Shown here one piece after another: positions 34,740 to 44,007 of a stretch of DNA of 64,000 nucleotides. The stretch's first letter is position 1; the number at the start of each line of letters is the position of its first letter. A program made the position numbers and the translations under genes. The stretch lies in the NCBI GenBank assembly GCA_964470965.1, contig CAYYIS010000025.1, positions 6,824-70,823 on the forward strand, in the 5' to 3' direction. The notes beneath the pieces are model-generated. The model saw only the letters and a program-made list of their open reading frames with translations. It made no database searches and had not been told where the DNA came from. The DNA comes from CAYYIS01 sp964470965. Lineage in GTDB: Bacteria; JAAXHH01; JABIQT01.

Positions 34740-35483
34740 TTAACTCTTTCTCCATAACGCGTCGTAATTATACTTGGGTTCGAACCCCAAAAGGTCTTTA
34801 GCCTTTTTATTAGGAAAATGCCCACTGGGGCGCGAATGGAAGATGTGAAATATCTCGAACCGGCTCGGAAGCGGTCTTGTAAGCGCGAGATGATAAGCCT
34901 CAGCAACATCCCGCCGCTCGATACAGGACGAGGGAACTCCGTGTTGATCGGGCGCCGCCCCCTCCCTACCTGATTCTTCCAACGTAGGAACGCCCCCGAT
35001 ACGGAATACGGCGATCGTGATGTCGTGCTCCCGTGCGAAGCTTCGACATAGCTCTTCAGCCAGGGTCTTGCCCAATGTATATCCCTCAATACCCGGCCGC
35101 GGCAGGGTATCCTCTGTAATACGCCAGTTGTCCCAGCTGGGCCCGGTGATGTTGATGGTGCTTTGGAAAACCATACGTTTGATTCCCATCTTCACAGCCG
35201 TGGTGAGCATTTGGAAGAGAACATGAACCCCCGCACCAAGATCAGAATGGTCCGCTGGATCATACCCTGCATAGGGTCTCATTGGCCAGGCGAGATGAGC
35301 CAACGCGTCCATACCCTCCATAGATGCTGCGAGCGCATGGTGGTCGTTCAGATCGACCACCATTGAGTCCGGAATTTCCGTCATGGGACGCATGTCGACA
35401 CCGCGAACTATATGGTGAGCCGCCAGGTCCCTCGCCACCACACGGCCGATATAACCGCCAGCCCCGGTCACAAGTACGTTCAT
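34740..35483 (-). CDS. NAD-dependent epimerase/dehydratase (extended SDR)
   Basis: A 247-aa SDR. The dinucleotide-binding GAGGYIG is at residues 7-13, MDALAHLAWPMR near residue 60, and the catalytic YTLGK (Tyr-x-x-x-Lys) near residue 137. The C-terminal third (IERRDVAEAYHLALTRPLP, then DLLGFEPKYNYD) follows the nucleoside-sugar epimerase plan. The ATG overlaps the neighbouring SDR gene by four bases. The set PhyH-SDR-SDR suggests oxidation followed by redox or epimerisation steps on one sugar-like substrate. Confidence 0.88.
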   Translation of the reverse strand: MNVLVTGAGGYIGRVVARDLAAHHIVRGVDMRPMTEIPDSMVVDLNDHHALAASMEGMDALAHLAWPMRPYAGYDPADHSDLGAGVHVLFQMLTTAVKMGIKRMVFQSTINITGPSWDNWRITEDTLPRPGIEGYTLGKTLAEELCRSFAREHDITIAVFRIGGVPTLEESGREGAAPDQHGVPSSCIERRDVAEAYHLALTRPLPSRFEIFHIFHSRPSGHFPNKKAKDLLGFEPKYNYDALWRKS

Positions 35484-36217
35484 ACCCTGTCCCTCTTCTG
35501 CCAGGCGGAGAATGATTCCGATGGATGGAACCCGAAATGACCGGTCTTGATCTTGTGTATTGAGTATCGACCGTTATCGATGTCTCCTACCAGGTTATAC
35601 AATCCCCAATGTCCCATCCCATCATAATGATCGATCTCCAGGCTCCTTGTTATTCCCGCGAGGGCGTCTTGGGTGTCGATCCATGATTCATCCAGGGGAG
35701 CTGTGACGGGGAGGTTCGTTGCCTCTATTACCATTCCAAGTCGAATTGTCAAAACCAGCCCAGGAGAAAGGCGTGCGAACTCCCTGCCGACAAGTTCACT
35801 CAGGTAAACTGACTGTTGATATGCTGAGGTGTCCGGTAATGGCAAGAAGTCCTCAGATACGATCAGGTCAGCGTGATAACCGGTGTACACGCAAATATCA
35901 CTGATCTGTACCACTCGTTTTACACCGGCATGCATAGCGGCGTGTAGCACGTTGTAAGTGCCTTTAAGCCGTGAATCGAGGATGCGAGACGAAGTTTCAC
36001 TATCCCCTGCGTGGTCATCCCGTCGTGCGGCTGCGAGATGGATCACGGCATCCATACCTGAACATAAAGACGCCATTGCTTCCGGATCGCACACGTCTGC
36101 CCGCAACATCGGACCAACGGGGCGTATATCCGAGGCGAATACTTCATGGTCCGCCCTTAAATATGGTGTCAATAGACAACCCAGGCGGCCGGCCGCACCC
36201 GTTATCGCTATTTTCAT
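35480..36217 (-). CDS. SDR-family protein lacking the catalytic lysine
   Basis: A 245-aa extended SDR with an intact nucleotide-binding GAAGRLG (residues 7-13), AVIHLAAARRDD near residue 58 and VVQISDICVYTGY near residue 105. The expected YxxxK reads AYQQSVYLSE, so Tyr is present but Lys is Val. The C-terminal MGHWGLYNLVGDIDNGRYSI is usual. It is probably impaired as a dehydrogenase or uses another residue; it could form a heterodimer with the overlapping SDR downstream. It starts 10 bases after the PhyH stop. Confidence 0.82.
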   Translation of the reverse strand: MKIAITGAAGRLGCLLTPYLRADHEVFASDIRPVGPMLRADVCDPEAMASLCSGMDAVIHLAAARRDDHAGDSETSSRILDSRLKGTYNVLHAAMHAGVKRVVQISDICVYTGYHADLIVSEDFLPLPDTSAYQQSVYLSELVGREFARLSPGLVLTIRLGMVIEATNLPVTAPLDESWIDTQDALAGITRSLEIDHYDGMGHWGLYNLVGDIDNGRYSIHKIKTGHFGFHPSESFSAWQKRDRV

Positions 36218-36227
36218 TTATGTTTTC

Positions 36228-37103
36228 TCATGCTTGCCACCGATACATCTTCCTGGGCGTTGTATCCCGCTTCGCGATTTCCCATGCCTGGACCCATTCA
36301 TCATAAGTGGTGAGTGGGTGAGAACGGCTTCGAACCAGCATGCCGGGCAACGGCCTACCGGCGGGCTTTCGAGCATCATGCCAGCGTAAGTCCATACTCC
36401 AGCGAACCCGATCCGTTCTGTTGGGACCGGATCCGTGCGGCGTACGGCCATGGATAATAACCACCCCACCTTTGTTCATGGGGATCGTGACCGCCTTGCC
36501 TATCGGTGCTTCATCTTCCTTTATGGTCCACCCAAACGGGCACTTTTCATGTGTTCTGATATCGCCCTCGTGAAGCCCCGGGAAAACCCGAATGGTGCCG
36601 TTATCTTCATTTGCATCAACCAGCGGTATCCAGGTCGTGATAACGAGTGTATCATCGGCCTCCGGGAGTAAAACAGCCGCATCCTGGTGGAAGGGGGACC
36701 GTCCGCTCCAGTCGTCCACGTCGATCTCGTGGGGAAGCTTGGGGCGCACATGGTGCGTTGGATTGCAATAAATCTCCGGTCCTATGATCGATTCGATGAC
36801 GTCGAGTAATCGTTTGTTGTGGAGGAACTCGAAGATGGCCGGACGCAGGTTCACAGGAAAAGACACGCTGCCCTGGAGACTTTTCCCCGCTTCCAGAGAC
36901 AGGCTGGCGATTCGTTTTTCGAAGGGTTCTGATTCGTACAGGTTGGCGATGACACCCTGATCGTACCAACTCCCGGCGACATCATCGATGAGTTTGGTAA
37001 AGTCCCCTTCAAGCCGTGACAAGTCTGATTCCGGGATCACATCAGGAACGGGAAGGTAACCGTGCCGATGAAATGAGGCGATTTGGGATTTTTCTAGCGT
37101 CAT
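36228..37103 (-). CDS. PhyH-family Fe(II)/2-oxoglutarate dioxygenase
   Basis: A 291-aa oxygenase. ATG 37103 is preferred; the frame is open to a TTG at 37151 without support. N-terminal FHRHGYLPVPDVIPESDLSR is typical. The triad is His139-x-Asp141 in PFHQDAAVL and His223 in GRTPHGSGPN, with the 2-oxoglutarate Arg in NRTDRVRWS. ITTWIPLVDANEDNGTIRVF is the usual strand pair. It heads a minus-strand set with two SDR genes. Confidence 0.9.
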   Translation of the reverse strand: MTLEKSQIASFHRHGYLPVPDVIPESDLSRLEGDFTKLIDDVAGSWYDQGVIANLYESEPFEKRIASLSLEAGKSLQGSVSFPVNLRPAIFEFLHNKRLLDVIESIIGPEIYCNPTHHVRPKLPHEIDVDDWSGRSPFHQDAAVLLPEADDTLVITTWIPLVDANEDNGTIRVFPGLHEGDIRTHEKCPFGWTIKEDEAPIGKAVTIPMNKGGVVIIHGRTPHGSGPNRTDRVRWSMDLRWHDARKPAGRPLPGMLVRSRSHPLTTYDEWVQAWEIAKRDTTPRKMYRWQA

Positions 37104-37585
37104 GATGGGTTCAAGATTGCGGCCTGAGAGACAGCGAGAAAGCTGTCCCAATCATTTACTGGACACAAAGAAGAACTAGGTCCAACTGCTTTCCCGCCGT
37201 AAATGTGTGTCACGAATAACGAGTTCGTTTCGCACATGTATTTCGGTCCCGATGAAACCGGTGCGAAAGCATCCATGCCGTTTAGCCGGGGTTCGCAGTC
37301 CCAACGTCCAAAATGTGGTTCCTGGTCGGGAGTTCATTGTTTTGACGGACGGTGCTATCCAATCCAGAATCGACGGTTCTGTAATAACACGACATCTTGG
37401 CCGGGTGCTTTCGCACTGGGGACGTCTCCGATCCCTCCTCGTTGTATGTTCTGCCTTTGCCGGTAATAGGCCGTGGGGCAAGGGAGGGCGCTTTTAAGAT
37501 TTTTGGATTCTCTGGATCTTTGAACCAGGGGGCCGAAATCGGGAGACATGCTGCAAACGTATGTCGGCGGCCGGATTCCCCGTCG
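37104..37585. other. intergenic region, nothing recognised
   Basis: Between two minus-strand genes. Several 60-100 codon frames occur on both strands, none with family features or good ribosome binding sites. No clear terminator follows the peptide-binding gene upstream. Confidence 0.4.
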
Positions 37586-39292
37586 TTATTTTACCCGTCG
37601 TTCCACATTATTGCCTATGTAAAATTCCATGAGCTTCGTGCGATTCCCCCAGAACATATCCCGCCCGAATTTATTGGGTGAATAACCCTTTAACCATGGT
37701 TTGCGGAGTTCGAGGTTGTGGGTGTGATAAATGAATACACCGCCCACATCCTCAACGAGATATCTTTCGGCATCCGCGTAATACTTCATCCGTTCCTCGT
37801 GGTTCATCGTCGTACCGCCCAGGTCTACCAGGCGATCGAATTCCTCATGCTTCCAGTCGTGGCGCCCATGGCCCTTAGGTTGGGAATGCCATACCTGTGA
37901 GAGCATGTTTTGAGGGTCGGGGTAGTCATACTGGTAGGGGATCAGGCCGAATGGTATGGAATACTGGTACATATTATCCATGTAGAGCCCGATTTCCTGA
38001 TTCTTGATCTCGGACCTTATCCCCAGATTATCATCGAGCATCGCCTGAATGGCTTGAGCTATGGCCATCTGGTTGGTGTTTGCCTGGCGTTGCCAGAACT
38101 CAATTTTAGGAAAACCTCTTCCACCCGGATATCCGGCTTCTGCCAGCCGTTTTCTTGCTAAGTCCGGATCGTATCTCTGGATTTGTTTAAGCTTATCTCC
38201 CGTGTAGCCGGGAAAACCCTCGGAAAGCATGGTATAGGCAGGCGTTCCGTGTCCTTTGAGAATTACTCGGGTTATGGTGTCCCGATCGATGGCATGGCTG
38301 AAGGCCTGCCGGACCCTTAAATCGTTAAAGGGGGGTTCCGCGGTTTGGAAGTACAGATACCAGGTTTGGAAATGAGGATTGGAATGTAATTGGTTGCTGA
38401 GGTCAGGATTCCCCTCTATGACCCCAAGATCATTGGATGTTATGCCAATTTGCAGGTCCACTTCGTTGTTCTCGTAAGGTGTTGTGCCAGGATGAACTCC
38501 CGCGGTTATGAATTTGAGCTTTATTTCTTCAAGCCTACCCTTATAAGGGCCGTTGTAGTAAGTGTTCAAGTTGTACCTTAAATACCTATCCGGCACCCAC
38601 TCTACCAGCTTGTAGCTGAAATTGCTGACCATATTTCCCGCCTCAGTCCACCGTCGGTCGTATTTTTCTACCTGCCAGGGCGGCACGGGAGCCGCTGAGT
38701 TGTATGCCATGATATAAGGCAGATAAGGACAGGGCCCTTCCGCTTCGATCTCAAGAGTCAGATCATCGACAGCACGTACGCCGACCAGGTCCCTGTTTTT
38801 GATATCACCCTGGCTGAATGCACGCCCGTTCTTAATGTCATAGAACAGGAAGGCGAAAACATTGCCTTCGTTGGGGTCCAGAAACCTTTTGAAAGTGTAT
38901 TCAAAATCGTGGGCAGTCAGAGGGTGACCGTCACTCCATTTAGCATCTTGTCGAAGGTGAAATGTCCACACGCGTCCATCTTCGGACGCCTCCCACCTGT
39001 CCGCAGCACCGGGACTGAGCACATCGTTTTCATCGAACATTGTCAATCGTTCGAACAACCAGGGGTCAGCGCCCTTCACTCCATAGTTATCCAAACTCAC
39101 ATCAAGGTTATTAGGCTCTTCGATAAAGTACGTCAGTATCTGCTCTTCCAGGGGCGCCGCATCATCGGGAAGAGCAACCCTGAGGCTGTTAATCACAGGC
39201 CCGGAGGCCAATGTGGGGGTATCGGGGTCCTCCGTGACGCCGCATCCCAGCATTGCCAATCCGACCAGTGTAAAACAATGGATAGATCGCAT
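37586..39292 (-). CDS. peptide-binding lipoprotein (SBP family 5), orphan
   Basis: A 568-aa solute-binding lipoprotein. ATG 39292 with AAGGA about 8 bases upstream starts the signal RSIHCFTLVGLAMLGC, lipidated Cys near residue 16; the frame is open to 39529. SBP_bac_5 signatures: WTFHLRQDAKWSDGHPLTAH, FEYTFKRFLDPNEGNVFAF, VRQAFSHAIDRDTITRVIL and a C-terminal AERYLVEDVGGVFIYH. It is paralogous to the gene at 15630-17288. No transporter permease or ATPase genes are adjacent. Substrates may be peptides or oligosaccharides. Confidence 0.9.
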   Translation of the reverse strand: MRSIHCFTLVGLAMLGCGVTEDPDTPTLASGPVINSLRVALPDDAAPLEEQILTYFIEEPNNLDVSLDNYGVKGADPWLFERLTMFDENDVLSPGAADRWEASEDGRVWTFHLRQDAKWSDGHPLTAHDFEYTFKRFLDPNEGNVFAFLFYDIKNGRAFSQGDIKNRDLVGVRAVDDLTLEIEAEGPCPYLPYIMAYNSAAPVPPWQVEKYDRRWTEAGNMVSNFSYKLVEWVPDRYLRYNLNTYYNGPYKGRLEEIKLKFITAGVHPGTTPYENNEVDLQIGITSNDLGVIEGNPDLSNQLHSNPHFQTWYLYFQTAEPPFNDLRVRQAFSHAIDRDTITRVILKGHGTPAYTMLSEGFPGYTGDKLKQIQRYDPDLARKRLAEAGYPGGRGFPKIEFWQRQANTNQMAIAQAIQAMLDDNLGIRSEIKNQEIGLYMDNMYQYSIPFGLIPYQYDYPDPQNMLSQVWHSQPKGHGRHDWKHEEFDRLVDLGGTTMNHEERMKYYADAERYLVEDVGGVFIYHTHNLELRKPWLKGYSPNKFGRDMFWGNRTKLMEFYIGNNVERRVK

Positions 39293-39539
39293 AACAGTGT
39301 CCTTGCTGTATCCGTTCATTGGGATAAATCCAGGCAACAATAAATCGCGTCCAATGGGCCAGTCCAGGTATGGTCTGGCTACCCCAACCGTTGTTCCAGC
39401 TTGCAATCCATTCGGAGTATGACCATACCGAAATCCGGTGCTGACCCGTTCAGCCCGGCCTACATCGCATTTCGACCCGGTTCGGTCCCGTTCTACAGAT
39501 ATTACCGGATGGCCCTGCACCGCCTGCATACTTCATGGT

Positions 39540-40514
39540 CTACGAGGCGCGATTTACCATGTCAAGCACAGCCGTCATATATCCTATAGCGAGAGCCCGA
39601 CCCCGGTGGTTCCAGTCGGTATCATCCACCAGGCGGGGCACATGGTCCGGGATCATAAACCCTTTGAATCCCACATCCTTCAGCGTCTTCATAACATCAT
39701 AGGGGTCAACATTGCCGGTTCCGAGGAAACACTCATTAAAGCACGGAATGCGCCCCTGGACATCTCGAAAATGGACATACACAATTTTGTCCCGGCCTCC
39801 GAAATGACGGATCCCCTTGACCACATTCTCATGACCACCCATCTCTGACCAGCAGCCCATACAGAAATCAAGTCCGTGCATAGGGCTGTCGAATGTATCC
39901 ATCGCCCGCACAAAACCTTCAAAACTACCAAAAATACGGGCTACGCCGCCCAAGGCAGGAACCGGAGGATCGTCCGGATGGAGGGCAAGTCGGACCTGGC
40001 AATCCTCCGCTACAGGTAAGACCCGCTCCATGTAATAATGATAGTTATCCCACATTTCCTCCGCCGTGAATTCACGACCATGGGTCAGGGGCGAGTTCTT
40101 TTGCCGCTCATAATCGAACCAGGTAGTGCTGGCACCGCCGCGCAGAGGTGGCGGATCCGGTGTGCGCCAGACACCGTTCGGAATCCAGTGATATCCCAGT
40201 ATGGGTATCCCGGCCCGGCCCATATTCCGAATCGTAATCTTCATGTTTTCGATTTGTACGTCCCGGCCCGGCAGGCCGAGCATCGCCTTGTCATAAAATG
40301 GTATGGGTACGTTTTCGAGCGCCATCAATCGTAATTTTGCCCGGTCCGCCTGTTTTCGCAAAGCGAGCAGGTCCTCGTATTCCCACCGGGCATCGCCCGG
40401 CAGCTTGGGGGTGTTCATCAGAAAATCATCCGCCCCTACCTGCTTTATGAACAGCATTTTCTCTTCTGTAAGTTCTTTAAACTGCCCGAGGCCGATTCGC
40501 ATCTCGAGGGACAT
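39540..40514 (-). CDS. mannonate dehydratase (UxuA)-family TIM-barrel protein
   Basis: A 324-aa protein of the xylose-isomerase-like UxuA group. Signatures: MALENVPIPFYDKAMLGLPG near residue 65, GIPILGYHWIPNGVW near residue 100, RLALHPDDPPVPALGGVARI near residue 185 and DKIVYVHFRDVQG near residue 255 with His/Asp/Glu metal ligands. UxuA converts D-mannonate to 2-keto-3-deoxygluconate. Divergence from classical UxuA leaves the exact sugar acid open. It is divergent from its paralogue at 40713, with about 200 bases between, and is a likely partner of the nearby lactonase and aldolase genes. Confidence 0.82.
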   Translation of the reverse strand: MSLEMRIGLGQFKELTEEKMLFIKQVGADDFLMNTPKLPGDARWEYEDLLALRKQADRAKLRLMALENVPIPFYDKAMLGLPGRDVQIENMKITIRNMGRAGIPILGYHWIPNGVWRTPDPPPLRGGASTTWFDYERQKNSPLTHGREFTAEEMWDNYHYYMERVLPVAEDCQVRLALHPDDPPVPALGGVARIFGSFEGFVRAMDTFDSPMHGLDFCMGCWSEMGGHENVVKGIRHFGGRDKIVYVHFRDVQGRIPCFNECFLGTGNVDPYDVMKTLKDVGFKGFMIPDHVPRLVDDTDWNHRGRALAIGYMTAVLDMVNRAS

Positions 40515-40712
40515 GGTAGAGATCCTTTTCGATAATTACTGGCGCGGTTGGAAACAGCCTTTTGGGATATGATATCGCAGGCGTGGTTCCGGGTCAACCG
40601 AAAATCGATGACACCCATAAGGCTTAATTTGGTTGGCCGGGTATGGATGTAGTGTATATATTCGTCATACGCTTTTAATTAAACAGAACCGCTTTTGTGA
40701 GATTACCTTGAA

Positions 40713-41675
40713 ATGAAACTACTCGACTACTTACACTGGAACGACGTCAATACGGACAACTTGAACTTCTTCAGAGCAATGGGCGTGGAAAGTCTACTCG
40801 TTCATTTTCCGGAGGAAATCGCGCTGAGTCAAGACATCGAAACTGAATTTCGGCGGATGAAATCATTCGTTGAGGGGCATCACCTAGAATTGCACGTGTT
40901 GCATGCTCATTATGTTCCCAGAGATAAAATTGTGCATGGATTACCCGGTCGGGATCAACAGATTCAGTCCTGGCAGAGGGTTCTCCGCGCCATGGGAGCC
41001 GTTGGCGTGCAAAATACAGCGCTCACGTTTCAAGGTATCGGCCACTTCAGGACGTCACACACCACCGGACGCGGGGGTGTTACCTACAGCACATTCGATT
41101 TGCGTGAACATATGGCGGATGCTCCCGAACATCCCGTCAAAGTGATTTCAGCGGATCGACTCTGGGAAAACCTTGGTCATTTCTATGAACACATCATTCC
41201 TGTTGCGGAAGAAGCAGGGGTGCGCCTGGCGCTGCACCCGGACGATCCACCGATCGACAGACCCCTTGGTGGTGCAGACCGCATAGTGGTAAGCCTTGAC
41301 AACTATCAGAGGATATTCGATCTGGTTCCGAGTTCCTCTAACGGCATGCTGTTCTGCCAGGGCTGTGTGGCTGAAATGGGGGAAGATGTGCAGAAAGCGA
41401 TTCGATATATTGGGAAACTGGATAAGATCGTATTCGTCCATTTTCGTAATATAAGGGGTATTCCGCAAGGGGATGACTACTGGTTCCAGGAAGTTTTCCT
41501 AGATGAAGGTCAAGTGGACATGGTGGAATCTATGGAATCGTATCGTGACATAGGATACCAAGGGGCTATCATGATGGATCACACCCCCGGTATTCCTCAC
41601 GAAGGGGCCGGGTGGTCGAGCCGGGCATGGTCAAATGGATATCTGAAGGCTTTAATTAAGGCGGTTTATAGATAG
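40713..41675 (+). CDS. mannonate dehydratase-family paralogue
   Basis: A 320-aa TIM-barrel protein related to the gene at 39540. Shared features: LHAHYVPRDKIVHGLPGRDQ, GGVTYSTFDLREH, RLALHPDDPPIDRPLGGADR, LFCQGCVAEMG and DKIVFVHFRNIRG. Its N-terminus (LLDYLHWNDVNTDNLNFFRA) differs from UxuA and may reflect altered substrate recognition. It is transcribed away from its paralogue; the shared intergenic region may hold a common operator. Confidence 0.8.
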   Translation: MKLLDYLHWNDVNTDNLNFFRAMGVESLLVHFPEEIALSQDIETEFRRMKSFVEGHHLELHVLHAHYVPRDKIVHGLPGRDQQIQSWQRVLRAMGAVGVQNTALTFQGIGHFRTSHTTGRGGVTYSTFDLREHMADAPEHPVKVISADRLWENLGHFYEHIIPVAEEAGVRLALHPDDPPIDRPLGGADRIVVSLDNYQRIFDLVPSSSNGMLFCQGCVAEMGEDVQKAIRYIGKLDKIVFVHFRNIRGIPQGDDYWFQEVFLDEGQVDMVESMESYRDIGYQGAIMMDHTPGIPHEGAGWSSRAWSNGYLKALIKAVYR

Positions 41676-41866
41676 AATCAGGTAGGTTAATTGCAAAGCT
41701 ACCGTATAAAGAAAATATTTCAGCTGTTTATGCCACCACCACTCCCCCCGCAATATCCACCTTGACAGAACCCGATGGGGTACCCGTTTTCTGCAACATT
41801 TTGCTGTCCACATCGGTCTAAAGTTACGAATCCACTGATGCGATTATTTAAAAAAGGAGAAATTCA

Positions 41867-42697
41867 ATGAAATGTTTCGCTATGCTATCGATGTTTTGTA
41901 TTGTGTTTTCAGTTTCCCCGAGCCAGGCGGAAGATGTCGCGCAACAGAAAACCTTCGAGGAATTGATATCGTTCAAACCGGGTGAAGCGCTCAGACTCGA
42001 GAATCTGAACGGAAAAATAGAGGTCCGGACATGGGAGCGGGAAGAAGTCAGAGTCAGGGCTCTTATTAAAGCGACAGGCCGTTACAGGGAAGAGGTGGAA
42101 GAGATACTCGGCGCGTTAAAGATAAGAATAGAACAGACTGACAACAGGCTTGAAATTTACTCGGATCATCCCCGTAAAGAATGGGGTTGGGGCCGCAGTT
42201 TGAGTGTCTCCTATGAGCTGACCGTTCCCAAACGGATAGATCTGGACCTCAATACGACTAACGGATCGATTGAAATAGGCACCGTCGAAGGTAAAATAGG
42301 TGCCAATACAACCAACGGATCGATTTATATCGGTACCGTTGAAGGTCAGCTTCGTGCGAATACCACTAACGGTAATGTGGAAATAGACGGAGTTCAGGGA
42401 TCCGTGTCTGTCAGAACCACCAACGGTGGGATCGATGTTGAACTTACATCGTCCGACGGCAGCGAAGATCTGTTGTACACCACAACGAACGGTTCGATCA
42501 ATATTTCGCTTCCGGGAGATATTAAAGGCAATTTCGAGGCGAAGACTACCAACGGTCACATCGAAACCGACTTTCCAATTTCTGTTCGAGGTAAAATCTC
42601 CGGTAAAGCTGTAAAGGGAGACCTTAACGGAGGTGGGGACACAAACATCAGTATTAAGACCACGAACGGCTCTATTTATATCAGGCAAGCTGCCTGA
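41867..42697 (+). CDS. exported DUF4097-type beta-repeat protein
   Basis: A 276-aa protein; AAAGGAG 7 bases upstream supports the ATG. Signal peptide in residues 1-21 (CFAMLSMFCIVFSVSPSQAE). The rest is a DUF4097-type adhesin-like beta-helix: LRLENLNGKIEVRTWERE, then seven TTNG-centred repeats spaced about 20 residues (TTNGSIEI, TTNGSIYI, TTNGNVEI, TTNGGIDV, TTNGSINI, TTNGHIET, TTNGSIYI). Function unknown. The aminotransferase gene follows after 50 bases and may be cotranscribed. Confidence 0.85.
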   Translation: MKCFAMLSMFCIVFSVSPSQAEDVAQQKTFEELISFKPGEALRLENLNGKIEVRTWEREEVRVRALIKATGRYREEVEEILGALKIRIEQTDNRLEIYSDHPRKEWGWGRSLSVSYELTVPKRIDLDLNTTNGSIEIGTVEGKIGANTTNGSIYIGTVEGQLRANTTNGNVEIDGVQGSVSVRTTNGGIDVELTSSDGSEDLLYTTTNGSINISLPGDIKGNFEAKTTNGHIETDFPISVRGKISGKAVKGDLNGGGDTNISIKTTNGSIYIRQAA

Positions 42698-42747
42698 AAA
42701 CCAGGATAGAGAGCGTAATCATTTACCGTTTTTGAAAGGAAATTCCG

Positions 42748-44007
42748 TTGTCCATGAGCAATTTCTTCACCCCGGAACGTGATTGGTCCGACGGCCTTTC
42801 CCGTCGTGGCTTTTTGAAGGGCGCCATGCTCGGTGGCGCGGGCGCGCTCACTTACACGCCGGAAGCTGCGGCCAAGGCTTTGTTGCAGGGAAAAACAGCC
42901 GCGGATATAAATGGCGCGGGGATAAAACCCGGCATCGTGGACCTGGATCAGAATGAGAACCCGCTCGGTCCGTCGCCGATGGCGATCCAGGCCATAACGA
43001 GACACCTGCATGAATTAAACCGGTATATGAACGATTTTCCCACTGAAATGTACGTCAAATTAAACATGTTGGCCGGTGTGAGTTTTGCGGGTATCGATTT
43101 CAAGACACCGACGCGTGAGATGATGCAGGAAGCGCAGCGTAGAAACCGGGTTCAGATCACCACAGGATCCACGGCAGTTCTGAGAGCGCTGACCATGGGC
43201 GCACTGGAACAGGGGGGGCATGTCATCGAAGCAGAGGGGGGCTATGGTGATATCACCCGATTCGCGAAAGCGCTGCAGCAGAAAGGCCGCGATGTGACCA
43301 TCACCCGTGTGCCGCTCACTAACGGGAAACGTCATGATCTTATTGCCATGCAGAAGGCCGTGAATTCGCAGACGAAATTAGTCGTCATCACCAACCCGAA
43401 CAACCCCACCGGCACCATCGTGTCACACGAGGCAATCGGGGAATTTATAAACAACGTACCTGGTACGGCAAAAATCCTAGTGGATGAGGCCTATGTGGAC
43501 TTCGTAAAACAGCCGGGATTTTATTCTGCTTCCTCATTCGCTATCGAAAAAGAAAATGTCATCGTTTCACGCACATTTTCCAAAGTCTATGGACTGCCCG
43601 GTGTCAGAATGGGTTACGCAATTGGTGATCCCGGCAACTTTCGGGATTTCTGGCTGTACACCGGCTGGATGATGCCCACCCTGAGCGTGTTTGCTGCAGA
43701 TGCGGCTCTCAGTGACACGGCGCATGTCCTGCTATCAAAAGAGACGGTCTGGGCGGCGAGAGATTATTTAACCGGTGAGCTCGATAAAATGGGCGTGCCG
43801 CACACGCCGAGTGAATCCAATTTCATGATAGTGGATGTGGGAAAAAATCCGAGTGAATTAATTGACTTCATGCGGAAGAACAAAGTGCTGGTTCGGAACG
43901 CCCACCAAATGTGGAATATAGAAAACCATATCAGGGTAACCATGGGTACAATGGATGAAATGGAAGTGTTCGTGAGTACGTTCAGGAAAGCATTGGCAGG
44001 AATTTAA
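42748..44007 (+). CDS. PLP aminotransferase (HisC-like) with twin-arginine signal
   Basis: A 419-aa protein. TTG 42748 has AAAGGA 7 bases upstream; ATG 42754 is the alternative. The N-terminus contains SRRGFLKGAMLGGAGALTY, a textbook Tat motif followed by a hydrophobic stretch. The rest is a fold-type I class II aminotransferase of the histidinol-phosphate type: DLDQNENPLGPSPMAIQAI, VVITNPNNPTGTIVSHEAIG, ILVDEAYVDF, and SRTFSKVYGLPGVRMGYAIG with the PLP lysine. Export of a folded PLP-loaded enzyme by Tat is plausible. No histidine biosynthesis genes are near. It may act on an extracytoplasmic amino compound. Confidence 0.88.
   Translation: MSMSNFFTPERDWSDGLSRRGFLKGAMLGGAGALTYTPEAAAKALLQGKTAADINGAGIKPGIVDLDQNENPLGPSPMAIQAITRHLHELNRYMNDFPTEMYVKLNMLAGVSFAGIDFKTPTREMMQEAQRRNRVQITTGSTAVLRALTMGALEQGGHVIEAEGGYGDITRFAKALQQKGRDVTITRVPLTNGKRHDLIAMQKAVNSQTKLVVITNPNNPTGTIVSHEAIGEFINNVPGTAKILVDEAYVDFVKQPGFYSASSFAIEKENVIVSRTFSKVYGLPGVRMGYAIGDPGNFRDFWLYTGWMMPTLSVFAADAALSDTAHVLLSKETVWAARDYLTGELDKMGVPHTPSESNFMIVDVGKNPSELIDFMRKNKVLVRNAHQMWNIENHIRVTMGTMDEMEVFVSTFRKALAGI

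Noticed and set aside
34770..34800. GGGTTCGAACCCC resembling a tRNA T-loop
   Set aside because: It lies inside the SDR gene (encoding the FGFEPKYN segment on the minus strand), and no acceptor, D or anticodon arms can be formed around it.
42240..42690. TTNG repeats as DNA-level tandem repeats
   Set aside because: Codon usage varies between repeats; the repetition is at the protein level.
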